Below are positions 41,851-48,652 of a DNA stretch of 48,652 bases, in pieces (the stretch's first letter is position 1; the number at the start of each line of letters is the position of its first letter). The position numbers and the translations under genes are program-made. The notes under the pieces were generated by a model. It was not told the origin of the DNA. It ran no database searches and saw nothing but the letters and a program-made list of their open reading frames with translations. Origin of the DNA: Oscillospiraceae bacterium (lineage in GTDB: Bacteria; Bacillota; Clostridia; Oscillospirales; Oscillospiraceae); assembly GCA_020025275.1 (NCBI GenBank), contig JAHHSI010000017.1, positions 1 to 48,652 on the forward strand, written 5' to 3'.

Positions 41851-42202
41851 CGTGGGAACCCCTTTCGTTTCATTGTTGATCGATCGCTATATTTCGCTTT
41901 CGCTTTCAACATCATATTAATCGAAACAGTCGAAATAGTCAATAAGAGATCGGTAAATCTCTGTTTTTCTTGCATTTTCCACAGATAACCATGTGCTAAC
42001 CGAAACAAAAGAAATATATCGAAACTTTTTTGCAAACGTATGTATAATCATATTGCACAGAATATGGAAATCATTTCTGTCCTAAATGTCGAATTTACCA
42101 AATGCAAGACAACGAAACTTGAAAAAGTGAAAGTGGCGGTGGTAGTATGAAGTCACAAAGCAAAGATAATGAAATGTAACCGAAACAAAAGGAAGGACGA
42201 AC
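41851..42202. promoter_or_regulatory. Operator-rich region between deoR-type gene and iol operon
   Basis: The 15-mer TAACCGAAACAAAAG occurs twice, at 41997-42011 and 42177-42191, exactly 180 bases apart. Further TCGAAA copies lie at 41921, 41930 and 42019, ACGAAACTT at 42112, and the reverse TTTCG at 41864, 41892 and 41899. TGTATAAT at 42041-42048 is an extended -10 for the plus strand. The second 15-mer ends 11 bases before the iolC start codon, where a bound repressor would block transcription. Confidence 0.65.
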
Positions 42203-43225
42203 ATGAACAAAACTCTTGAAATTGTCACAGCGGGCCGTGCAGGAATCGATTTCAACACAACGGTCCTGAACGCCACGTTCGCAGACACGCCTTCTTTCCA
42301 AAAATCCATTGGAGGATCTCCGGCAAACATTATTCAAGGCGCTGCCAAACTGGGGCTGAAAAGCGGCTTCATCGGCAAGGTTTCCGGTGACGGCATGGGA
42401 GAGTACATCCTCAACACCTTTACACAGTTGGGAATCGACTGCTCCGGACTCGTTATCGACCGTACCGGCGCCAAAAACTGTCTGGCCATCACAGAGATTG
42501 TCAGCGCCGACGGCAGCGGCACCTACTGTTCCGAAGACAAGACCACCTTCCACCACGGAACCTACCTCTACCGTGAACACACGGCTGATATGCTGATCAC
42601 TCCGGAGGAGATCAATGAAGAGGTCATCGCCAAGGCGCAGTACGTGCTCCTCTCCGGCACCGCCTTTTCCGCAGAGCCCTCCCGCAGCGCCATGTTCCGG
42701 ATCATGGAATATGCTGAAAAGCACGGCACCAAGATTGTTCTCGACATCGACTACCGTCCCTTTGGTTGGAAGGATCTGGAAGAAGCCTCTGCCTGTTACC
42801 AGAAGATCTGCAGCATGACTCATATTATTATCGGCAACCGTGAGGAGTTCGATGTGGTAGAGCACACCACCATGCCGGGAAACAAGGACAACGCGATCTC
42901 TGCCAAAGCCTTTCTGGAAAAGGGCGCCGAGATGGTGATCGTAAAGGACGGCGGCAACGGCTCGGATACCTACCTCCCCGACGGAAGTGTGATCCGCTGC
43001 GGCGTCATCCCCACCCAGATCGTCAAAACCTTTGGTTCCGGCGACGCCTATGCCGCAGGCTTTCTGTACGGCCTGCTTCGGAACAACGACATCCTCTACG
43101 CCATGCAGCTGGGCTCCGCCTGTGCCTCCTTGGTTCTGACCAAGATCGACTGCGCTCCGGCCATGCCCGACTTTGCCACAGCGGAGGCACACAGAAGTAA
43201 ACACCAGCAGGAGATGACACGATGA
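42203..43225 (+). CDS. iolC: 5-dehydro-2-deoxygluconokinase (PfkB family)
   Basis: A 340-aa PfkB-type sugar kinase. The N-terminal GGSPANIIQGAAKLGLKSGF and the C-terminal TFGSGDAYAAGFLYGL (catalytic Asp of GxGD) are both present. In the inositol pathway IolC phosphorylates 2-deoxy-5-keto-gluconate. AAAGGAAGGACG precedes the start. The stop overlaps the next gene (ATGA), so the operon is coupled. The assignment to IolC rather than another PfkB kinase rests on the iolJBDE genes that follow. Confidence 0.88.
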   Translation: MNKTLEIVTAGRAGIDFNTTVLNATFADTPSFQKSIGGSPANIIQGAAKLGLKSGFIGKVSGDGMGEYILNTFTQLGIDCSGLVIDRTGAKNCLAITEIVSADGSGTYCSEDKTTFHHGTYLYREHTADMLITPEEINEEVIAKAQYVLLSGTAFSAEPSRSAMFRIMEYAEKHGTKIVLDIDYRPFGWKDLEEASACYQKICSMTHIIIGNREEFDVVEHTTMPGNKDNAISAKAFLEKGAEMVIVKDGGNGSDTYLPDGSVIRCGVIPTQIVKTFGSGDAYAAGFLYGLLRNNDILYAMQLGSACASLVLTKIDCAPAMPDFATAEAHRSKHQQEMTR

Positions 43226-44043
43226 AGTGGGAAAAAGATTATGTAAAAGAAGCCTCCGGCGCACAGCGCATTATTGCCGGATTCAACATCTTCGGTCACG
43301 AGGACGCCGGCGCCGTAATCCGGGCCGCCGAACGGGCAAAGGCCCCGGTTCTCCTGATGGTGAATCGTGATGCTCGGCGGGATCTGGCCATCGAGCACTG
43401 GGGTGCACTGCTCCGGTCCATGGCCGAGAAGGCCAGCGTCCCCGTGGGCGCCCATCTGGACCACTGCAGCGACCCGGAGAACATCCGCCGCGCTATCAAC
43501 AGCGGCTTCACTTCCGTTATGTTTGACGGCTCTAAGATGCCCTTTGAAGAGAACCTTCGCATCACCAAGATGCTGGCCGAGGAGGCCCACGCCAAGGGCG
43601 TGCTGATCGAAGGCGAGTTGGGCAACGTCCCCTACAGCGACATGGGCTCCATGGATGTCAGAATGACCAAACCGGAAGAGGCCCGTCTCATGCAGGAGAA
43701 CACTTCTCTGGACTGGCTGGCCGTCTCGGTGGGCAACATCCATCGCTTGGCCGACCGCAAGGTTCCCATCCACTTTGATGTTCTGCACACAGTGCAGGAG
43801 GCGTGCTCACTGCCCTTGGTGATCCACGGCTCCTCCGGCATCTACGACGAGGATATGCAGAAGCTGAAGCACGAGAAGATCGGCAAGATGAATCTGGGCA
43901 CGTCCCTCCGCAAGATTTTCGGCGACACCATGCGTGCGGAAATGGAGGCCCGGCCCACGGAATTCGATCGGCAGAAGCTGATGAAAAAATCGGTAGAAAA
44001 CGTAGAAGAGGCCGCCTACAACATACTGATGAGTTTGATGTAA
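43222..44043 (+). CDS. iolJ: Class II aldolase, 6-phospho-5-dehydro-2-deoxygluconate aldolase
   Basis: A 273-aa class II (zinc) aldolase of the fructose-bisphosphate type. It has GAHLDHCSD (Asp/His ligands near 80), LIEGELGNV (Glu), HFDVLHTVQEACSLPLVIHG, and SSGIYDEDM after the second His. IolJ splits the IolC product into dihydroxyacetone phosphate and malonate semialdehyde. It overlaps iolC by four bases. The product feeds the same triose phosphate pool as the dihydroxyacetone kinase coded elsewhere in the window. Confidence 0.85.
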   Translation: MKWEKDYVKEASGAQRIIAGFNIFGHEDAGAVIRAAERAKAPVLLMVNRDARRDLAIEHWGALLRSMAEKASVPVGAHLDHCSDPENIRRAINSGFTSVMFDGSKMPFEENLRITKMLAEEAHAKGVLIEGELGNVPYSDMGSMDVRMTKPEEARLMQENTSLDWLAVSVGNIHRLADRKVPIHFDVLHTVQEACSLPLVIHGSSGIYDEDMQKLKHEKIGKMNLGTSLRKIFGDTMRAEMEARPTEFDRQKLMKKSVENVEEAAYNILMSLM

Positions 44044-44070
44044 GTGTGATCATGAAAGGAGTACTGAACA

Positions 44071-44874
44071 ATGAGCGAGAATAGATTGCATCGGGAAGAG
44101 GATTTTGCCCTGGGGTATAACACCATTACCGATCTCTACGGCGAGCACAAGGAGATGATGATGGACTTCGGCATCCTGAAGATGAACGAAGGCATGGTCT
44201 TTGAGGACGACCGCCCCGAACTGGAGCGTGTGTACCTGCTGATCTATGGTAAGATCGAGGTGGAATTCGACGGGCAGAAGGTCACCGCCGAGCGCGGCTC
44301 CTATCTCAACGAGAACATCTGGTGCGTCAACGTACCGAAAAACGTAAAGCTGACGGTGAAGGGTCTGGCCGAGGACAGTGAGATCGCCGTGATGCGCACC
44401 GAAAACGACCGCGAGTTCGCTCCCGTCGTTCGCTGCGGAGACAAGATCACCAACGAAGTCCGTGGCAAGGGCTTCATGAATGAGGCCGGCACCCGGATCG
44501 TCCGCACGGCACAGGACATCCGCCTGTCCCCCGAGTCCAATCTGATGTTCGGCGAGGACGTGCACTACCCCGGCAAGTGGTCAGGCTTCCCCTCCCATTC
44601 CCACAACCAGCCGGAGATCTATTTCTACAAATTCTACCCCAAGAACGGCTTCGGCCTGCTGCGTCTGGGGGACGAGGGTGTACTGTTGGAGCATAACGAC
44701 ACCGTGAAAATCATCCCCGATCTGGTACATCCGCAGGTGACCGCTCCCGGTTATGCCATGTACTACATCTGGGTGATCCGCCATCTGGACGGCAACCCCT
44801 ATATCAAACCCAACTTCGACCCCCAGCACCTGTGGGTCGAGCAGCCCGGCGCCAAGTATTGGCCGGAGATCTAA
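44071..44874 (+). CDS. iolB: 5-deoxy-glucuronate isomerase
   Basis: A 267-aa double cupin of the KduI/IolB family. Metal-binding His residues appear in SGFPSHSHNQPEIYFYKF, and the second-barrel end has DTVKIIPDLVHPQVTAPGYAMYYIW. It turns 5-deoxy-glucuronate into 2-deoxy-5-keto-gluconate. It lies 27 bases after iolJ with GAAAGGAGT in front. Confidence 0.92.
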   Translation: MSENRLHREEDFALGYNTITDLYGEHKEMMMDFGILKMNEGMVFEDDRPELERVYLLIYGKIEVEFDGQKVTAERGSYLNENIWCVNVPKNVKLTVKGLAEDSEIAVMRTENDREFAPVVRCGDKITNEVRGKGFMNEAGTRIVRTAQDIRLSPESNLMFGEDVHYPGKWSGFPSHSHNQPEIYFYKFYPKNGFGLLRLGDEGVLLEHNDTVKIIPDLVHPQVTAPGYAMYYIWVIRHLDGNPYIKPNFDPQHLWVEQPGAKYWPEI

Positions 44875-44899
44875 GCATACAGCAGGAGGAAAGAGCAAA

Positions 44900-46756
44900 A
44901 TGAGAGAAACGATCCGCTTAACAATGGCGCAGGCTCTGGTCAAGTTCTTGACAAAGCAGTACATTTCCGTTGACGGTGAAAAGAGCAAGTTTGTCCACGG
45001 TGTGGCCGGCATCTTCGGCCATGGCAACGTGGTGGGCATCGGTCAGGCACTGGAACAGTACAAGGACGAGATCCGCTACATCCCCGGCAAGAATGAGCAG
45101 GAGATTGCCCATGCCTGTACCGCCTTTGCCAAACAGAACCGCAGACGTGCCATCATTCCCTGCACCGCCTCCATCGGCCCCGGTTCTCTGAATCTGGTCA
45201 CCGCTGCCGGCACGGCCACCGTCAACCGCATCCCGTTGCTGCTTTTCCCCGGCGACATCTACGCCGACCGTCAGCCCGATCCCGTGCTGCAGCAGATGGA
45301 GAACGAGGCCGACTACACCGTCTCCGTCAATGATGCGCTCAAGCCCGTGTGCCGCTACTGGGACCGTGTGCTGCGCCCCGAACAGATCATGACCGCCATG
45401 CTCAACGCCATGCGCACGCTGACCGACCCCGCCAAGACCGGCGCCGTGGCCATCTGCCTGCCGCAGGACGTACAGGGCGAGGCATACGACTATCCCGTCG
45501 ACTTCTTCAAAGAGAGAGTCTGGTACGTGGACCGCACCCCCGCCTGCGAGGATGCCATCGAGCGTGCCGCCGCTCTGGTGAAGTCCTCGAAAAAGCCGGT
45601 GATCCTCTCCGGCGGCGGTGTCCGCTACAGTGACGCCGGCAAAGCGCTCTACGCCCTGAGCTCCCAGTACGGTATTCCCGTCTGTGAGACCCAGGCCGGC
45701 AAGGGCGAGATCGACAGCAGCTACGGGCTGTATTTGGGCTGCGCCGGCATCTGCGGCACACTGGCCGCCAATCTGGTGACCAAGGACGCCGATCTGGTGA
45801 TCGCCGTAGGCACCAAGCTCAACGACTTTGTGACCAACTCCAAGTGGGGCTTCCGTGATGACGCCAAGATGATCGGCATCAACACCTCCCGCATGGATGC
45901 CATGAAGCTGGACGGCGAGTGCGTTGTGGCCGATGCCCGTGCCGGCATGGAGGCTCTGGCCAAGGCGCTGAACAGCTATCAGGCCGCATGGGGCACACAG
46001 GTGGCCGAGGCCAGACAGCTGTGGGAGGAAGAGCGTGCCAAGTTGGCACAGATCGAGCTGCCCAACGGCTTCAGCCAGACCCGTGCTCTGATGGATCTGG
46101 ACAACCTGCTGACCGCAGAGGAGAACATCGTGGCCGCTTCCGGCTCCCTGCCCTCCGACTTGGAGCGTGTCTGGACCGCCAAGCGGCCGGGCCAGTACCA
46201 TTTGGAATACGGCTTCTCCTGCATGGCCTACGAGATCTCCGGTGCTCTGGGCGTCAAGCTGGCCGAGCCCCAGCGGGAAGTCTACGCCTTCATCGGCGAC
46301 GGCGGCTTCATGATGGGCCACTCCGATCTGGTCACCAGTTTGCAGGAGCGTCAAAAGATCAATGTGCTGCTCTTCAAGAACAGCGGTCACCAGTGCATCC
46401 ACAACCTGCAGCGTTCGCAGGGGTCCGACACTTTCGGTACGGAGTTCCGTTTCCGTGAGGAGAGCACCCACGAACTGTCCGGCGAGTATCTGCCCATCGA
46501 CTTCTGCAAGCTGGCCGAGGGCTACGGCGCCAAGGCCTATCGTGCCACCAACTCCGCCGAGCTGAAGGCCGCCATTGAAGAAGCACGGAAGCAGACCGTT
46601 TCCACTCTGATCGAGATCGACGTTCTGCCCGGAACCATGACCGGCGGCTACGCCAACTTCTGGAGAGTCGGCACTGCCGAGGTTTCCGAGAAGCCCGCCA
46701 TTCAGGAGGCATACAGCAAGCTGCACGAAGTTGTCAAGGATCTGCGCAAGTATTAA
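44900..46756 (+). CDS. iolD: 3D-(3,5/4)-trihydroxycyclohexane-1,2-dione hydrolase
   Basis: A 618-aa thiamine-diphosphate enzyme with the three-domain layout of acetolactate-synthase relatives. It opens IRLTMAQALVKFLTKQYIS, has GVAGIFGHGNVVGIG near 34-48, and the ThDP-Mg motif IGDGGFMMGHSDLVT, ending in NVLLFKNSGHQCIHN. It opens the inositol ring after dehydration by IolE. AGGAGGAAAG precedes the start. Length fits IolD. Confidence 0.95.
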   Translation: MRETIRLTMAQALVKFLTKQYISVDGEKSKFVHGVAGIFGHGNVVGIGQALEQYKDEIRYIPGKNEQEIAHACTAFAKQNRRRAIIPCTASIGPGSLNLVTAAGTATVNRIPLLLFPGDIYADRQPDPVLQQMENEADYTVSVNDALKPVCRYWDRVLRPEQIMTAMLNAMRTLTDPAKTGAVAICLPQDVQGEAYDYPVDFFKERVWYVDRTPACEDAIERAAALVKSSKKPVILSGGGVRYSDAGKALYALSSQYGIPVCETQAGKGEIDSSYGLYLGCAGICGTLAANLVTKDADLVIAVGTKLNDFVTNSKWGFRDDAKMIGINTSRMDAMKLDGECVVADARAGMEALAKALNSYQAAWGTQVAEARQLWEEERAKLAQIELPNGFSQTRALMDLDNLLTAEENIVAASGSLPSDLERVWTAKRPGQYHLEYGFSCMAYEISGALGVKLAEPQREVYAFIGDGGFMMGHSDLVTSLQERQKINVLLFKNSGHQCIHNLQRSQGSDTFGTEFRFREESTHELSGEYLPIDFCKLAEGYGAKAYRATNSAELKAAIEEARKQTVSTLIEIDVLPGTMTGGYANFWRVGTAEVSEKPAIQEAYSKLHEVVKDLRKY

Positions 46757-46816
46757 TCCGTTCCCAAAAACGTCCGAGTTTTAGTTTAAATTTTAAATTA
46801 AAAGGAGAAACAAGTT

Positions 46817-47704
46817 ATGAAAGTCGAATTTGGTTGCGCTCCCATCAACTGGAGCAACGATGACCTGCACTCTCTGGGCGGTGAACTGACCTATCAGCAG
46901 TGCCTGAGCGAGATGGCTTTGGCCGGCTACAAGGGCAGCGAAGGCGGTTGGAAGTACCCCGAAGATCACGCAACCTTGAAGAAGGCACTGGATCTGCGTG
47001 GTCTGGTGATCTGCAATATGTGGTTCTCCACCTTCTTCACCACTTTCGAAAACGAAAAGACCTACGAAGCGTTCGACAAGCACATGGAGCGCACCTACGC
47101 TCTGGGGGCCCGTGTCGTGGGCTGCGGTGAGTGCGGCGTGACCGTACACGGTCAGGAAGAGACGCCTCTGTTCTCCAAGGCTCCCGTGCTCAGCGATGCC
47201 CAGATGAAAAATCTGGCCGAGGGCCTCAACGAGCTGGGCCGCCGTGCCAAGGCCAAGGGCATGAAGCTGTGCTTCCACCCCCACGTCGGCACCGGCATCC
47301 AGACACTGGAAGAGATCGACACACTGATGGAGCTGACCGATCCCAACCTGGTCTATCTGCTGTTCGATACCGGCCACTCCACCACCGGCGGCAACGACGC
47401 CGTGGAGATCATCAAGAAGTACATCAACCGTGTGGGTCACATCCACGTCAAGGATGTCCGCCGCAGCGTATTTGAGGAGGTCAAGTCCGGTGATCACAGC
47501 TTCCTGTGGGGTGTCAAGAACGGTATGTTCACCGTGCCCGGCGACGGCGACTGTGTAGACTGGGACGGCGTGTTCGACGTCATCAAGAACAGCGATTACG
47601 AGGGATGGATCGTCGTTGAAGCCGAGCAGGACCCCGCCAAGGCCGATCCTCTGGAGTACGCCCAGAAGGCCCGTGCTTTCATGAGAGAAAAGCTGGGCTG
47701 CTAA
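46817..47704 (+). CDS. iolE: myo-inosose-2 dehydratase
   Basis: A 295-aa TIM-barrel protein of the AP-endonuclease-2-like group. It begins VEFGCAPINWSNDDLHSLGG and has the metal-site segments CFHPHVGTGIQT, LFDTGHSTTGGN, VGHIHVKDVR and WIVVEAEQDP. It removes water from scyllo-inosose to give the IolD substrate. AAAAGGAGAAA lies in front of the start at 46817. Confidence 0.94.
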   Translation: MKVEFGCAPINWSNDDLHSLGGELTYQQCLSEMALAGYKGSEGGWKYPEDHATLKKALDLRGLVICNMWFSTFFTTFENEKTYEAFDKHMERTYALGARVVGCGECGVTVHGQEETPLFSKAPVLSDAQMKNLAEGLNELGRRAKAKGMKLCFHPHVGTGIQTLEEIDTLMELTDPNLVYLLFDTGHSTTGGNDAVEIIKKYINRVGHIHVKDVRRSVFEEVKSGDHSFLWGVKNGMFTVPGDGDCVDWDGVFDVIKNSDYEGWIVVEAEQDPAKADPLEYAQKARAFMREKLGC

Positions 47705-47759
47705 CCATCAGACAAAACACAACAAACCGGATAAATAAAAATATAGGGAGATATGAGAT

Positions 47760-48652
47760 ATGTTTAACGAAGAACTGCATCTTGATAAGCCTTTGAACTG
47801 GGGTATGGTCGGCGGCGGCCGCGGCAGCCAGATCGGTTTCATCCACCGCAACTCCGCACTGCGGAGCCGTCTATTCAATCTGGTGGCTGCTGCTTTCGAT
47901 ATTGACCCGGAGCGTGGCCGTGAGTTTGGTGTGAACTGGGGCGTTGACAGCGATCGCTGCTATCCCGACTACAAGACCATGTTTGAAGAGGAAGCCAAGC
48001 GTCCCGACGGCATTCAGGCCGTGACCATCGCTACCCCGAACTTCCTGCACTACGAGATCTGCAAGGCAGCCCTGAACGCCGGTCTCCATGTGGTATGTGA
48101 AAAGCCCCTGTGCTTCACCGCTGCCGAGGCTGACGAGCTGGTGGCTCTGGCCAAAGAGAAAAACCGCGTGGTCGGCGTGACCTACGGCTACACCGGCGCT
48201 CCCATGATCCATCAGGCCCGTGAGATGATTGCTCACGGCGAGCTGGGCGAGATCCGTGTCATCAATATGCAGTTTGCTCACGGCTATCACAATGTGGCGG
48301 TCGAGGAGCACGACGAGGGCACCAAGTGGCGCGTCAACCCCAAGACCTCCGGCCCCTCCTACGTACTGGGTGACGTGGGAACTCACGCTCTGTATCTGGC
48401 CGAGTGCATGATCCCCGATCTGAAGATCGACAGCCTGATGTGCTCCCGCCAGAGCTTCGTCAAGAGCCGTGCTCCGCTGGAGGACAACGCCATCGTACTG
48501 CTGAACTTCTCCAACGGCGCTGTGGGCAACCTGTGGGCCAGCGGCATCAACACCGGCTCCACCCACCAGCAGAAGATCCGCGTGGTCGGCTCCAAGGCCA
48601 GCCTGGAGTGGTGGGACGAGCATCCCAACCAGCTGATCTTCTCTCCCATGAA
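47760..48652 (+). CDS. Gfo/Idh/MocA family dehydrogenase (3' end outside window), inositol dehydrogenase-like
   Basis: ATG at 47760 after ATAGGGAGAT. The visible 297 residues start MFNEELHLDKPLNWGMVGGG, an N-terminal Rossmann fold with GGGRGSQIG, then TIATPNFLHYEICKAAL and the catalytic Lys in HVVCEKPLCF. The barrel domain includes GDVGTHALYLAE. The pathway needs a dehydrogenase for the first step (myo-inositol to scyllo-inosose), which this could supply. The short N-terminal extension before the Rossmann motif differs from classical IolG, so another inositol isomer or sugar could be the substrate. Confidence 0.85.
   Translation, partial: MFNEELHLDKPLNWGMVGGGRGSQIGFIHRNSALRSRLFNLVAAAFDIDPERGREFGVNWGVDSDRCYPDYKTMFEEEAKRPDGIQAVTIATPNFLHYEICKAALNAGLHVVCEKPLCFTAAEADELVALAKEKNRVVGVTYGYTGAPMIHQAREMIAHGELGEIRVINMQFAHGYHNVAVEEHDEGTKWRVNPKTSGPSYVLGDVGTHALYLAECMIPDLKIDSLMCSRQSFVKSRAPLEDNAIVLLNFSNGAVGNLWASGINTGSTHQQKIRVVGSKASLEWWDEHPNQLIFSPM

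Noticed and set aside
44918..46726. 602-codon minus-strand open frame
   Set aside because: Antisense of iolD. The plus strand carries all ThDP-enzyme motifs; the minus translation is low-complexity Gly/His/Leu rich.
1..48652. tRNA, rRNA or CRISPR features
   Set aside because: No cloverleaf with CCA-type end, no rRNA-like stretch and no regularly spaced repeat was found by reading both strands; a covariance search was not possible here.

Overview
The window looks like a chromosomal segment of a Gram-positive anaerobe of the class Clostridia, probably an Oscillospiraceae-type gut bacterium. This is inferred from the gene families, strong AGGAGG ribosome binding sites, fairly high GC in most genes, and an anaerobe's mix of glycerol and inositol catabolism. 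No rRNA, tRNA or CRISPR array was seen.

Layout. (1) 1-4450: a mobile-element remnant with the end of a MobC-like gene, a MobP-type relaxase, two damaged IS256-family copies and, between them, a clearly AT-rich CPBP membrane protease gene. (2) 4450-18070, all on the minus strand: a large peptide-natural-product (RiPP) locus. Reading from its promoter near 18050, it has a structured leader with an intrinsic terminator, a SAM methyltransferase, three short precursor-like peptides (46, 41 and 40 aa), an M50 protease with a PqqD-like N-terminus, a ThiF/E1-like protein fused to a membrane domain, a YcaO protein, a second M50 protease, a SPASM-like Cys-rich protein without a radical-SAM core, a class III aminotransferase, an SDR, two tiny membrane proteins and an ABC-2 exporter. 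It closes with a perfect 16-bp hairpin. This is the best candidate for a previously undescribed system. (3) 18400-24200, minus strand: a lipoprotein of unknown role, an operon of two membrane proteins with an M20 peptidase, and a membrane-anchored endonuclease/exonuclease/phosphatase-family protein. (4) 24300-28480: glycerol dehydrogenase and two-domain dihydroxyacetone kinase, divergent from a PocR/AraC regulator; a 12-bp inverted repeat lies between them. (5) 28855-32490: a glycosyltransferase-acyltransferase fusion and a PutP-type sodium symporter. (6) 32850-38200: a TSUP transporter, an ornithine-cyclodeaminase-family enzyme, a 4-oxalocrotonate-tautomerase-like protein and a divergent IlvD/Edd dehydratase in one minus-strand operon, divergent from an XRE-cupin regulator. 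This reads as an uncharacterised catabolic pathway. (7) 38589-41850: a GAPDH with an unusual cofactor-binding position, a MATE exporter and a DeoR regulator. (8) 42203-48652: a myo-inositol catabolic operon (iolC, iolJ, iolB, iolD, iolE and a Gfo/Idh/MocA dehydrogenase cut by the window end), with repeated CGAAAC motifs in front that are probable operators for the divergent DeoR protein.

How the parts work together. In the RiPP locus, PqqD-like domains on several proteins would capture a leader of the form MEKLxLxxEELE. YcaO with the ThiF-like partner would modify the backbone; the methyltransferase, aminotransferase, SDR and SPASM-like protein would add tailoring; the M50 proteases would cut the leader in the membrane; and the ABC transporter would export the product. 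The tiny membrane proteins may give immunity. Roles inside this locus are inferred from family membership and gene order; none can be proven from sequence alone.
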